Positions 45,090 to 52,947 of a stretch of 64,000 nucleotides of DNA are shown one piece after another. This DNA comes from Synechococcus sp. M16.1 (lineage in GTDB: Bacteria; Cyanobacteriota; Cyanobacteriia; PCC-6307; Cyanobiaceae), in contig NZ_CP047954.1 in assembly GCF_014279895.1 (NCBI RefSeq), positions 372,001-436,000 of the forward strand. Direction: 5' to 3'. Each line of letters starts with the position of its first letter. Position 1 is the stretch's first letter. The position numbers and the translations under genes are program-made. The notes under the pieces are model-generated. The model worked only from the letters and a program-made list of their open reading frames with translations, searched no databases and was not told where the DNA came from.

Positions 45090-45612
45090 CTGTGTGCCTT
45101 AGGGGATACATAAAGCGGTAGTTCCGCTCATGCCCAGGTGCTCTGACCCGCCTTAGAATAGGGATGAGGTCAGAGACCGCTGAAGCAGTAAAACCAGGTC
45201 TCAACGACCTTCAGGGGGGCACCGCTTGCCCCCCTTTCAAATGCGCTCTTCTACGGATGGCAGCAGGTCCGTAGCGGGGCGAGCATCCGTTCAACCTTCT
45301 TCGGAAGGGTGAATGCGTCATCGAGGGAGGGACTAGGGAACCCTCCTTTTTCTTGGTTGCCTCACGCCAGGGACTTTTTGTCGTGACGGCGACGACCCGT
45401 AGGTATTTATTCCGTCATCTTCGGTTCGTTCCCTTCGGTGAGGGGACGATGCGTCGTACGGGGAGGGATTAGGGACCCTCCTTTTTTTTGGCAGTTCGTA
45501 AACGGCGCCCACGGCACCGCCGTTGGTTTTAAGAGGGTGTTTTCGCTGGAACGACAGCACCTTCGACGCATACGTCCCCTTTAGTGGCGGCATTCCCTGC
45601 CGCCTTTTTTAT
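45090..45612 (+). repeat. Gene-poor array of terminator-ended structured units
   Basis: Four rho-independent terminators follow each other on the plus strand at about 45212-45238 (GGGGGGCACC-GC-TTGCCCCCC), 45329-45355 (GGAGGG...CCCTCC-TTTTT), 45460-45488 (GGAGGG...CCCTCC-TTTTTTTT) and 45587-45612 (GGCGGC...GCCGCC-TTTTTT). Units two and three are imperfect copies of a hairpin (stems round TTCG, at 45286 and 45431) joined by an ATGCGTC spacer to the terminator. No convincing gene fits between them. The first unit starts near a TTAGAAT -10-like box (45153). Tandem small RNAs or insulator-like terminators are the possibilities. Confidence 0.55.
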
Positions 45613-45613
45613 T

Positions 45614-45676
45614 GCTTGCGGGCGACCGAACCATGAACGGTCCTCACCACCTCTTCTGACGGTTCTCCTGCTCCTC
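45614..45676. repeat. 63-bp direct repeat, left copy
   Basis: 57 of 63 positions match the copy at 46018-46080. The invariant core GACCGAACCATGAACGGTC can form a hairpin, or pair differently with GGTTC further on. On the minus strand each copy holds the same 12-residue frame (GTG start, MRTVHGSVARKQ here) with an AGAAGAGG site; on the plus strand each holds a nine-codon frame (MNGPHHLF). Confidence 0.7.
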
Positions 45677-45700
45677 CTTAAGAGTCCTTAGGCAAGGGAA

Positions 45701-45880
45701 TCACTCCTCCTCATCAAGGATTCCTTGTAGAGCAAACAACTTGTCTTGCTCCTCTTCCCCGACAATCACATGGACTGATGTGCCGTCAGGTAGGGAGTAG
45801 TCCGCAGTAATAACGGCATCGGGGTGGACTCCCAAAGAGACCTTCTGACCTTCCAAAAGCATGTAGCAGTGGGAGTTCAT
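45701..45880 (-). CDS. Small acidic protein between the 63-bp repeats
   Basis: A 59-residue protein, MNSHCYMLLEGQKVSLGVHP, then a beta-rich middle (VITADYSLPDGTSVHVIVGE) and an acidic helical end (DKLFALQGILDEEE). The composition is convincing for a folded protein. Its ATG overlaps the stop of a 53-codon frame upstream. It and its upstream frame are flanked by the 63-bp direct repeats, like a small cassette. No family is recognised. Confidence 0.5.
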   Translation of the reverse strand: MNSHCYMLLEGQKVSLGVHPDAVITADYSLPDGTSVHVIVGEEEQDKLFALQGILDEEE

Positions 45881-46038
45881 GCCTGGAAGGGGAGTTGCTC
45901 CACATGCTTGGTGGAGATAGGAAATGGAGCACCCAAAGCACAAACAACTTCACAGGTGTTCGCAACGAACAGCACGGGTCGTTGGGGAATCTGTGTCTGA
46001 CCGTCCCCTTTCTCAATGCTTACGGGGGACCGAACCAT
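45877..46038 (-). CDS. Possible 53-residue protein coupled to the cassette gene
   Basis: MVRSPVSIEKGDGQTQIPQR, then FVANTCEVVCALGAPFPIST with two Cys, and an ATGA-type overlap with the next gene. It starts inside the right copy of the 63-bp repeat. No ribosome-binding site lies at the ATG (an AGAAGAGG lies 16 nt upstream), so it could equally be the untranslated leader of the downstream gene. Confidence 0.3.
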   Translation of the reverse strand: MVRSPVSIEKGDGQTQIPQRPVLFVANTCEVVCALGAPFPISTKHVEQLPFQA

Positions 46039-46080
46039 GAACGGTCGCCACTACCTCTTCTGACGGTTCTCCTACTCCTC
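46018..46080. repeat. 63-bp direct repeat, right copy
   Basis: Copy of 45614-45676 with six differences, all outside the two long invariant blocks. The minus-strand frame here reads MATVHGSVPRKH (GTG start at 46051) and the plus-strand frame MNGRHYLF. Both micro-frames stay intact in both copies. Confidence 0.7.
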
Positions 46081-46278
46081 ACGGGAGAGCACCAGGAGGA
46101 AGGTGATGGGGAGAAGAACGAGAGGGCGGGACCTCTGGGGTGGGTTGGCACTCCAGGGGTCTTTTTTTGCCCTTGGGTAGGGGAAATCTGGGGACCTTTC
46201 CCCGCCCGACCGAAAGGACGTGCTCCCCTGCTGCTCCCCTACCGTTTCGGCAAAATCCAATTGGGTGCTTGAGGCACT

Positions 46279-46325
46279 AAAAAGGCACGTAACAACATCA
46301 GATATGGTGCTTTCACGTGCCTTTT
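46279..46325 (-). terminator. Terminator of tRNA-Phe
   Basis: An 11-bp stem (AAAAGGCACGT paired with ACGTGCCTTTT) with a 24-nt loop, 18 nt past the tRNA 3' end, followed by a T run on the minus strand. It lies inside the element, so the element brings its own terminator for the tRNA it occupies. Confidence 0.7.
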
Positions 46326-46342
46326 AAGGCGTTTTCGGGAAA

Positions 46343-46415
46343 TGCCAGGACCCAGATTTGAACTGGGGACACGGCGATTTTCAGTCGCCTGCTCTACCAA
46401 CTGAGCTATCCCGGC
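46343..46415 (-). tRNA. trnF: tRNA-Phe (GAA), target of the element
   Basis: Complete cloverleaf: acceptor GCCGGGA/TCCTGGC, D arm GCTCAGTTGGTAGAGC, anticodon loop CTGAAAA with anticodon GAA, T arm CCCAGTTCAAATCTGGG, discriminator A. The 3' part is shared with the left attachment repeat. Integration has kept the gene whole. Confidence 0.97.
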
Positions 46416-46445
46416 GCGCCGCCGAAGCGACATCGGAATCTTAAA

Positions 46446-47090
46446 TCACCGCCTGCGCTCCCTTGCGGGGGTTCGTCCCAGGCAGATCAATCCAGCCACG
46501 CGGTGGCCAGCAGCTTCAAGGGCCTGACGGGCAGCCAAAGCGGTGGACCCGGTCGTGAGGATGTCGTCAACGAGCCAGACCGAGCTGTGGGGTCCTTGAT
46601 TGTCCATGGGGAAGGCCTGGAACGCCCCGATCAGGTTGGTTTGGCGTTGGCGTCTGTTCAGATGGTGTTGGCTCAACCCGGCACGGGTGCGCTGCAGCAG
46701 CTCTGCCGTCGGCCGGCCCAATCCCAGGGCCATGCGCTGCGGCAGGGGGTTGGATCGTTGCTGCTTCCAGCTTGGAATCGGCACCAGCACGGCTGTTGCA
46801 GGCAGGGTGAAGCGCTCAGGCAGCAGCTCAACCAAGGCCGCAAGCGCTTTGCCTTGGTGCTGTTGACGCAGCTTCAGCAGCAGCTGGCGCAAGTGGCCTG
46901 CGTAAGGCCCGAGAGCGCACCACGGCAAGGGCAGCAAGCCCTTGAGCCCCTCACAAGGGAGAGCAAGGGCATCGAGGCACGTGGTGCAGGGAGCCGTCGG
47001 CGGCAGTGGGCTGTCCCAAGGTCCATCGCAGATCGGGCAGCGGGGCTCGATCAGAAGGGTTTGGGCAAAGCTCAGGAGCGCGCGATGCAC
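46446..47090 (-). CDS. comF: ComF-family phosphoribosyltransferase-like protein
   Basis: A 214-residue protein. The N terminus has a four-cysteine zinc site (RCPICDGPW, PCTTCLDAL), and the PRPP-type motif VWLVDDILTTGSTALAARQA lies near the C terminus. The middle has the VLVPIPSWKQQRSNPLPQRM motif typical of ComF. ComF acts in natural transformation, probably at DNA entry into the cytoplasm. It reads away from tRNA-Phe. dprA is also in this window, consistent with a competence-capable lineage. Confidence 0.88.
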   Translation of the reverse strand: MHRALLSFAQTLLIEPRCPICDGPWDSPLPPTAPCTTCLDALALPCEGLKGLLPLPWCALGPYAGHLRQLLLKLRQQHQGKALAALVELLPERFTLPATAVLVPIPSWKQQRSNPLPQRMALGLGRPTAELLQRTRAGLSQHHLNRRQRQTNLIGAFQAFPMDNQGPHSSVWLVDDILTTGSTALAARQALEAAGHRVAGLICLGRTPARERRR

Positions 47091-47144
47091 AGCAGGTGGG
47101 TCGCTGCAACGAGCGTTCCCCTGTTGGGCTGAATCCCTCCGAGA

Positions 47145-47420
47145 TCAAGCGCCTTCTTTGGGCATCGCCCGCAGCATGGCCACCAAGGTGCGGTGGGCGT
47201 CTTCGCTGTCGGTGAGGGTGTGATCAAAGGCAATGCTGACGCTGGCGCCATCCACCTCCAGTTCCATGGTTTCTGCTTTTACAGACACCATGCGCGCTGC
47301 AGCGGGATTGCTGACGCCGCCGTAGTGCTTGGCGTAGGCGAGCACCGCTTCGGCATGGTCGTCGTTCATGTGTTTGCAGATCCGTGTGCTGACGGCATCA
47401 GTGAGGGGGTCTGCAGGCAT
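47145..47420 (-). CDS. DUF2470-domain protein
   Basis: A 91-residue protein: DAVSTRICKHMNDDHAEAVL, AYAKHYGGVSNPAAARMVSV, DGASVSIAFDHTLTDSEDAH. This is the DUF2470 domain found at the C terminus of haem-related FMN-binding proteins and alone in cyanobacteria. The CxHMNDDH motif is the conserved core; a tetrapyrrole-related role is suspected but not shown here. The start three codons earlier is an alternative. Confidence 0.78.
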   Translation of the reverse strand: MPADPLTDAVSTRICKHMNDDHAEAVLAYAKHYGGVSNPAAARMVSVKAETMELEVDGASVSIAFDHTLTDSEDAHRTLVAMLRAMPKEGA

Positions 47421-47460
47421 TGGGATCAAACAGGTGAGTGCAATCTTTGCAGTGATCGGC

Positions 47461-47574
47461 TCAAGCGAAGCGCTCGATCAACAAAAGGCCGAGGCGAATA
47501 CCACTGAATCCCACGTACCCGGCCAGAACGACGAAAAGGCCGATGGCCAGACCATCGCGGAGCTTGGTGGGCAT
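47461..47574 (-). CDS. 37-residue membrane peptide
   Basis: MPTKLRDGLAIGLFVVLAGY then VGFSGIRLGLLLIERFA: a basic N terminus and one membrane helix. It sits in the 180-nt gap between the sugar kinase and the DUF2470 gene, on the same strand. Small single-helix proteins of this form are common next to cyanobacterial photosynthesis and housekeeping genes. It matches no named photosystem subunit that I recognise. Confidence 0.5.
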   Translation of the reverse strand: MPTKLRDGLAIGLFVVLAGYVGFSGIRLGLLLIERFA

Positions 47575-47600
47575 GGGGGTGGGGCGTGATGCCGGAATTC

Positions 47601-48839
47601 TCACCCGACCAGGGCCTGTTGGGCCAGTCGCGCCACCCCTGCAGCAGGGGGAGTTTGGCAACTCGTTACGGCGCAGCCGAGGCGGCGTTCCCGCAGCCGT
47701 CGCCATTGGGGATTGCGCGCTCCACCGCCGATGCTGATGATCCGCCTGGGTGCAGCAGCACCCAGCTCGTTCAGGCGCTGCCAACCCTGCGCTTCGATCT
47801 CGGCGAGACCTTCCAGCAGTCCATGCAGATAAAGGGCATCGCTCACCGGCCGTGGTTCAAGCACCGGCAGCAGCTCTGGATCATCCACAGGGAAACGTTC
47901 CCCCGGGGCGGGAAGCGGCCGCAGGCGGAGTCCGCTGTCGGTGTTCGGGTTGATCTGGCGGCTCAGTTCGCTGAGTTGGTCGTCGCTGTAAAAACGCCGC
48001 AGCACACCGGCCCCTGCATTGGAGGCACCTCCACAGAGCCAGCGTCCCCCCACGCGATGGCTGGTGACGCCCGGGGCGTGCAGGGGCGTCTCGGTGAAGC
48101 ACTTCATCACCAGGGTGGTGCCCAGCACGGTGATCCCATCTTCGGGACCGGGATCGGCGGCGAGCACGGCGGCATTGGAATCCGTTGTGCCAGCAACGAC
48201 GATCAGATCGTTCTCCAGGCCCAAGGCCTTGGCCTGCTCCGGTGCGATCGTCCCGAGAATGCTGCCGCTAGGACGGATTTCAGGCAGTGCCTGCCGCCAG
48301 GGCTGTTCGGCAAAACGGTCTGGCCAGCTGTTCGTGATCAGATCCCAACCCAGGCGCAGGTTGTTGCCTTCTTCTCCCCAGCGCCAATCGTTCAACAGCC
48401 ATCCGCTGATCCAGTCGGCCTGATGCCGCAGCAGGATCGCCTCGCCATGGCAGTTGAGGAGCCGCAAGGCCCGGGCCAAGCTGCCGCTGCAGCTGGCGGC
48501 CGGACTACCGGGATCCACCAAAGGCTGCAGGGCTGACTGCAGCTCAGGGCAGCTCTGGGAGTAGGCCAGTGCTTTCCCCAGTGGGGAACCATCGCGATCA
48601 CAGGCCAGCAGCGTGCCGGAGGTGCCATCCACGGCGAGTGCTTGCAGCCGGGATCGCAGCTGGGCTGGGATTGCCCTGATCAGATCCCCACAGCCTTCGC
48701 GCCAGCTGTGGGGGTTGGCGAAGTCTCCGCCGTAGGCCTGGGATCGGCTGTCGAGAACCGCGCCGTTAGCGGCAACAACGGCTGTGCGGATTCCGCTGGT
48801 GCCCAGGTCGATTCCGAGCACCAGCGGTGAATCCGTCAT
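47601..48839 (-). CDS. FGGY-family sugar kinase (ribulose/xylulose-kinase-like)
   Basis: A 412-residue ATP-dependent kinase of the FGGY/actin-like fold: VLGIDLGTSGIRTAVVAANG (phosphate 1), LAVDGTSGTLLACDRDG, TTDSNAAVLAADPGPEDGIT, VLGTTLVMKCFTET and RIISIGGGARNPQWRRLRER (adenosine site). It resembles the cyanobacterial and plant sugar kinase shown to phosphorylate D-ribulose (SePSK-type), more than classic xylulokinase. It would return free pentulose to central carbon flow. The start lies 4 nt past the metK stop on the same strand. Confidence 0.83.
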   Translation of the reverse strand: MTDSPLVLGIDLGTSGIRTAVVAANGAVLDSRSQAYGGDFANPHSWREGCGDLIRAIPAQLRSRLQALAVDGTSGTLLACDRDGSPLGKALAYSQSCPELQSALQPLVDPGSPAASCSGSLARALRLLNCHGEAILLRHQADWISGWLLNDWRWGEEGNNLRLGWDLITNSWPDRFAEQPWRQALPEIRPSGSILGTIAPEQAKALGLENDLIVVAGTTDSNAAVLAADPGPEDGITVLGTTLVMKCFTETPLHAPGVTSHRVGGRWLCGGASNAGAGVLRRFYSDDQLSELSRQINPNTDSGLRLRPLPAPGERFPVDDPELLPVLEPRPVSDALYLHGLLEGLAEIEAQGWQRLNELGAAAPRRIISIGGGARNPQWRRLRERRLGCAVTSCQTPPAAGVARLAQQALVG

Positions 48840-48843
48840 GGCT

Positions 48844-50079
48844 TCAGGCCGCGGCGACCTGCTTCAGCTCCTGGCTTTTCGCTGTCACGTCTTCCCAGGG
48901 GGCGTTGAGGTCGTTGCGCCCGAAATGGCCGTAAGCCGCAGTGTCCTGATAGAAACGGCCGCCCCGTTGCTGGGGCAGGTTGCGCAGGCCGAAGGTCTCG
49001 ATGATGGCGCCGGGGCGCAGATCGAAGTGCTCCTGCACTAAGGCGGTGAGCGCATCGTTGGCCAGTGCGCTGGTGCCGAAGGATTCCACCAGGATCGAAA
49101 CGGGCTTGGCCACGCCGATGGCGTAGCTCAGCTGCACTTCGGCCCGTTCGGCGAGCCCTGCGGCCACAAGGCACTTGGCCACGTAGCGCGCGGCGTAGGC
49201 GGCCGAACGGTCCACTTTGGTGGGGTCCTTGCCGGAGAAAGCACCACCGCCGTGGCGGGCATAGCCGCCGTAGGTGTCCACGATGATCTTGCGGCCGGTG
49301 AGACCGGCATCGCCCTGAGGGCCGCCCACCACGAACTTGCCGGTGGGGTTCACCAGATACTTGGTGGCCTCGCGGGAGGGCTTGAGGGCCAGATCGGCGG
49401 TCGCCGGCTCCACCACATGGGTCCAGAGGTCTTCGGTGATGCGCTCGCGGATGCCCTGCTCATCACTGATCCCGTCCACTTCAGCGGTGTGCTGGGTGGA
49501 GATCAGGATCGTGTCGATCGAGACGGGCTTGGCGTTTTCGTAGACGACGCTCACCTGGGTTTTGCCATCGGGAAGCAGGTAACCCAGGGTTCCGTTGTGG
49601 CGCACTTCGGCCAGGCGGCGCGACAGCCTGTGGGCCAGGCTGATCGGCAACGGCATCAGCTCGGGCGTCTCGTTGCAGGCGTAGCCGAACATGATTCCCT
49701 GGTCGCCGGCTCCCACCAGATCAAGGGGATCACCGGCGTGGTCGTCGGCCTCGTTCACGCCCTGGGCGATGTCGGGGGACTGTTGGTCGAGGGCCACCAG
49801 CACCGCACAGCTGTTGGCATCGAAGCCACCGGCCCGGGCGCCGCTATAACCGATCTCCTTGATCACGTTGCGCACCAGGTGGATGAAATCCACCTGCGCC
49901 TTGGAGGTCACCTCACCGGTGATCATGCAGAGGCCGGTGTTCACAACGGTCTCGCAGGCCACACGGCTGGCGGGATCCTGGGCCAGCAGAGCATCCAGAA
50001 CGGCGTCGCTCACCTGGTCGCAGATCTTGTCGGGATGCCCTTCGGTTACGGACTCAGACGTAAAGACGTAACGGCTCAT
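48844..50079 (-). CDS. metK: S-adenosylmethionine synthetase
   Basis: A 411-residue MetK making S-adenosylmethionine from methionine and ATP. Signatures: [20 protein letters not shown] at the start, [40 protein letters not shown] and [20 protein letters not shown]. The frame is open 73 codons upstream, but the [10 protein letters not shown] start is the family one. SAM is used for bacteriochlorin methylation among many reactions. The HAD gene upstream ends 24 nt before it. Confidence 0.95.
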   Translation of the reverse strand: MSRYVFTSESVTEGHPDKICDQVSDAVLDALLAQDPASRVACETVVNTGLCMITGEVTSKAQVDFIHLVRNVIKEIGYSGARAGGFDANSCAVLVALDQQSPDIAQGVNEADDHAGDPLDLVGAGDQGIMFGYACNETPELMPLPISLAHRLSRRLAEVRHNGTLGYLLPDGKTQVSVVYENAKPVSIDTILISTQHTAEVDGISDEQGIRERITEDLWTHVVEPATADLALKPSREATKYLVNPTGKFVVGGPQGDAGLTGRKIIVDTYGGYARHGGGAFSGKDPTKVDRSAAYAARYVAKCLVAAGLAERAEVQLSYAIGVAKPVSILVESFGTSALANDALTALVQEHFDLRPGAIIETFGLRNLPQQRGGRFYQDTAAYGHFGRNDLNAPWEDVTAKSQELKQVAAA

Positions 50080-50102
50080 TCGGCGCTCCAGATCGGGCGA
50101 CT

Positions 50103-50876
50103 TTACGAGTTGGTGCTTACGGAGAGGTGATCCCAGCTGTGGAGGAGATGCTGGGCTGATGGCAGTTCCGGAGCACGCTTCCAGCCATCGGTGAAGCCGA
50201 TCACGCCGCCGATACCGGCTTCGAGGGCCATCTGAAGGTCGGTCTCCGCATCGCCAACCAAGGCACACCGTTGGGGTGGCAGGCCAAGCCTGTCGCACAG
50301 CTCCAGAACAGCCTGTGGATCGGGTTTGCGCGGATGGTCATCAGCACTCCAGATGCCAGCAACGCCTGCGCCGAGCTGATGGTGACCCAGGAAGTCTTCA
50401 ATGCCTGAATGGGTGTCGTTGCTGATCACAGCAGCGATGACGCCCTGCTGGTGCAGGTTCCGCAGCAGTTGCCCAGCCCCGTTGATCAACGGGCTTGGGG
50501 TTGTGTCGATCAGGCCCTCCTGGTCAACTGCGTCGAAGCAGGTGTGGGCCAGGGAGAGAGCCTGGGGCCATGAGCAGCCCAACAGGCAGAACACCGTTGC
50601 AGTCGAGGCGATGTTGTCCTGCCTGGAGGCAACCGCCAGTGTTCCGCCGGGATCGAGCATGCCGTGGTCAACACCAAACGCTCTGCTCAGGGTGTGGCTC
50701 AGCTCAGAGGGGTTCATCGCAGGTGCTTGTTCCTTAGCAACCTTGACGGCTTTGTTGATGCGTGCGTCTGCTAAGGCCAGCAGATGCGGCTCGCTATGGG
50801 AAAGGGTGCCGTCCTTATCGAACAGCACCCCTTGGAAATTGCCGATGGGATGTCCCTTCAGCAGCAGTTGGGCCAT
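50103..50876 (-). CDS. HAD-family hydrolase, phosphoglycolate-phosphatase-like
   Basis: A 257-residue HAD phosphatase. Motif I is [18 protein letters not shown], with Asp nucleophile and acid; motif II is [13 protein letters not shown]; motif III/IV is [19 protein letters not shown] and [19 protein letters not shown] four-helix cap lies between motifs I and II. The DKDGTLxxSE form is typical of cyanobacterial Gph-like proteins. The substrate is not shown by sequence; phosphoglycolate is one candidate in a photorespiring organism. Confidence 0.83.
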   Translation of the reverse strand: MAQLLLKGHPIGNFQGVLFDKDGTLSHSEPHLLALADARINKAVKVAKEQAPAMNPSELSHTLSRAFGVDHGMLDPGGTLAVASRQDNIASTATVFCLLGCSWPQALSLAHTCFDAVDQEGLIDTTPSPLINGAGQLLRNLHQQGVIAAVISNDTHSGIEDFLGHHQLGAGVAGIWSADDHPRKPDPQAVLELCDRLGLPPQRCALVGDAETDLQMALEAGIGGVIGFTDGWKRAPELPSAQHLLHSWDHLSVSTNS

Positions 50877-50881
50877 CAGGC

Positions 50882-51973
50882 TCAGATCATCATGGAGCTG
50901 ATCGGATCTTCGCCCTCTTCGGCCTGCTCCATCAGCATCTGCTTGTAGCGAGCAGCCATTTCCTCGGCTTTTTCGAACACCTTCTGGGGGTCGGTCAGCA
51001 TGTCGCCGGGTTCGGGCTCAAGAGCCTTCGTGGACAACGAAATCCGGCCGCGCTCGGCATCCAGATCGATGATCATCACTTTCATCTGATCATTCACGTT
51101 CAGCACCGAGTGGGGGGTCTCGATGTGCTCGTGGCTGATCTCGGAAATGTGCAGCAGACCGCTCACACCACCGATGTCGATGAAGGCGCCGTAGGGCTTG
51201 ATGCCGCGGACGGTACCCACCACAACTTCGCCCACTTCCAGGCGATTCATCTTCCGCTCCACCAGGGCGCGGCGGTGGCTGAGCACCAGGCGGTTGCGCT
51301 CTTCGTCCACCTCGAGGAACTTCAGAGGCAGGAAGTCGGCAACCAGTTCTTCCTTCGGCTTGCGGGTGCTGATGTGGGATCCGGGGATGAAGCCCCGCAG
51401 ACCTTCAACACGTACCAAGGCACCACCACGGTTGGTGGCAAACACTTCGGAGTAGATGGTGGCGTCTTCCTTCTGGAGCTGGCGGACCCGCTCCCATGCC
51501 CGCTGGTATTCGATCCGACGGATCGACAGCGCCAGCTGACCATCCTCGTTCTCCTCACTCATGATGAAGAACTCACGGATTTCGCCGGGGGCGAGCACGT
51601 CGCTCAGACCCTCGACCCGGTTGATCGACACCTCTTGCAGAGGCATGAAGGCAGCCGTCTTGGCGCCGATGTCGATCATGGCGCCCTTCGATTCCAGGGC
51701 GAAGACCGTGCCGTTGACGATGTCGCCAGGCTTGAAGTTGTAGTCGTACTTGCTGAGGAGAGCCGCGAACTCATCCAGGGTGAATCCGGCGTCGTCCAGG
51801 CTGCGGCTGGCGGCGCGGCTGCTTGGATCATCCGCGGTGGGGACGTCTTCAGGAATGCTCAGATCCTCACCTTCAAACGCCTGTTCGGCGGCGGCGGTTT
51901 CTGCAGAGGCTTCTGTGGCGTTCGCGTCCTGAACCTGATCCTGGATCTGATCTTCTGTCGGAGTCGCAGACAT
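50882..51973 (-). CDS. rpsA: 30S ribosomal protein S1
   Basis: A 363-residue S1 with an acidic N-terminal stretch (residues 1-75) and three S1 repeats, the short cyanobacterial/plastid form: NFKPGDIVNGTVFALESKGA, RVEGLRGFIPGSHISTRKPK and GEVVVGTVRGIKPYGAFIDI. S1 binds mRNA leaders and helps initiate translation. The ending EEGEDPISSMMI is family-like. The in-frame MRFFSNYPPEVDRQ extension at the other candidate start is not conserved-looking, so the MSATPTED start is used. Confidence 0.93.
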   Translation of the reverse strand: MSATPTEDQIQDQVQDANATEASAETAAAEQAFEGEDLSIPEDVPTADDPSSRAASRSLDDAGFTLDEFAALLSKYDYNFKPGDIVNGTVFALESKGAMIDIGAKTAAFMPLQEVSINRVEGLSDVLAPGEIREFFIMSEENEDGQLALSIRRIEYQRAWERVRQLQKEDATIYSEVFATNRGGALVRVEGLRGFIPGSHISTRKPKEELVADFLPLKFLEVDEERNRLVLSHRRALVERKMNRLEVGEVVVGTVRGIKPYGAFIDIGGVSGLLHISEISHEHIETPHSVLNVNDQMKVMIIDLDAERGRISLSTKALEPEPGDMLTDPQKVFEKAEEMAARYKQMLMEQAEEGEDPISSMMI

Positions 51974-52134
51974 GGGGGGCTGGCGGTCTACCTCAGGTGG
52001 GTAGTTCGAAAAAAATCGCATGGAACGCCCGCCGACGTTTCACGGAGAACTACTGACTTTACAGACCGGACCGACGGCGTTTTCAGCGCAGCGATGCTGC
52101 GCATTGCTTCAACGATCCGATTCAGTGCACTAGT

Positions 52135-52617
52135 TCAACGAACTGTGGCCAGATGGTTCTGTTCCTGATCGGCGTTCATTGTTTCCAGGGTCGACACGAA
52201 GTCGTCAATCCCACGGAACTGGCGGTAGACGGATGCGAACCGGATGTAGGCCACTTCGCTGATCTGTTTGAGATCCCTCAGCACGAATTCACCGATCTCG
52301 GTGCTGCTCACTTCCTTGCCGGTGCGTTGCTGAAGTTTCAGTTCGAGTTCTTCCACGAGGGATTCGAGCCGAGAGGTGTCCAAGCCCGTTTTCTCGCAAG
52401 CCCGATTCAAGCCGTGCAGCAACTTGCTGCGACTGAAGATTTCCCGGTTGCCGTTGCGTTTGATCACCGTGATCGGAACGGTCTCCACCCGTTCATAGGT
52501 GGTGAAGCGAAATTCACAGTTGAGGCATTCACGCCGTCGTCTCACGCTGCGTCCACCATCCGCTGCCCTGGATTCGAGAACGCGACTATCTGTGTTTTGG
52601 CAGGAGGGGCACTGCAT
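52135..52617 (-). CDS. nrdR: Transcriptional repressor NrdR
   Basis: A 160-residue regulator of ribonucleotide reductase genes. It has a zinc ribbon ([37 protein letters not shown]) and an ATP-cone ([52 protein letters not shown]). It binds ATP/dATP and represses nrd promoters. The start at MQCPSC matches family members; four more codons upstream are open. It is followed at a distance by rpsA on the same strand. Confidence 0.95.
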   Translation of the reverse strand: MQCPSCQNTDSRVLESRAADGGRSVRRRRECLNCEFRFTTYERVETVPITVIKRNGNREIFSRSKLLHGLNRACEKTGLDTSRLESLVEELELKLQQRTGKEVSSTEIGEFVLRDLKQISEVAYIRFASVYRQFRGIDDFVSTLETMNADQEQNHLATVR

Positions 52618-52792
52618 CCCCGATGGCATCTATTAGTTGCACCAACTGTAGACACTGATTTGAGACTTGAGAAGGGCCTTGTGGACATCAGTCTCATTTG
52701 AGGATTGCGTCCACGGCTGTTGCTGACGTGAGACTGCTGTGATCCGCTCGCACAGACGAGACCGGCTTGCGACGGTGGGTGATGGAAAGCAT

Positions 52793-52820
52793 GAAAAAAC
52801 CCCGCCGAGGCGGGGTTTTG
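52793..52820 (-). terminator. Terminator after psbT
   Basis: Minus-strand AAAACCCCGCC-TCG-GGCGGGGTTTTTT. It ends the psbB-psbT transcript. Confidence 0.9.
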
Positions 52821-52830
52821 GGAGATCAAA

Positions 52831-52926
52831 TCACTTACCGATTTTCGGCGGATCGCGGAAGGCGATTGCGAAGAAGAGGGTGGCAATCGCAAGGGTAAGG
52901 ATGAGGACGTAAGCGAAGCTTTCCAT
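52831..52926 (-). CDS. psbT: Photosystem II protein PsbT
   Basis: A 31-residue single-helix protein, [20 protein letters not shown] then [11 protein letters not shown]. PsbT sits at the photosystem II dimer interface and helps stabilise and repair the QA site. The sequence matches cyanobacterial PsbT nearly throughout. It follows psbB by 21 nt, the usual order. Confidence 0.95.
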   Translation of the reverse strand: MESFAYVLILTLAIATLFFAIAFRDPPKIGK

Positions 52927-52947
52927 CGTGTTGTTCCTAGAGGGCGA

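Larger units (their letters stand above)
39402..46368. mobile_element. Integrative element in tRNA-Phe
   Basis: A 7-kb insertion bounded by a perfect 27-bp direct repeat (39402-39428 and 46342-46368). The right copy is the 3' end of tRNA-Phe from the T arm to the discriminator base; the left copy is a detached remnant. Inside, next to the left end, is a tyrosine recombinase. The rest is a serine resolvase, many genes under 90 codons and unusual repeat-rich DNA; housekeeping genes stop exactly at both ends. Small size, tRNA target and recombinase match tRNA-inserted elements of marine picocyanobacteria (tycheposon-like). No replication, capsid or packaging gene is recognisable, so it may depend on a helper or be decayed. 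Confidence 0.9.

Noticed and set aside
45333-45593. An 86-codon minus-strand frame in the terminator array
   Set aside because: Its KKRRVP and RKRRVP repeats are just the translated terminator stems and A runs; no ribosome-binding site.
45090-45640. CRISPR array or integron attC array in the repeat-rich end of the element
   Set aside because: The units are not regular repeat-spacer structures, no cas genes or integron integrase is present, and each hairpin ends in a T run like a terminator.
39402-46368. A complete prophage in tRNA-Phe
   Set aside because: No capsid, terminase, portal, tail, lysis or replication gene is seen in 7 kb; the element is too small and its cargo is mini-genes.
50762-52168. 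A 468-codon plus-strand frame over rpsA
   Set aside because: Antisense to a complete ribosomal protein S1 gene.
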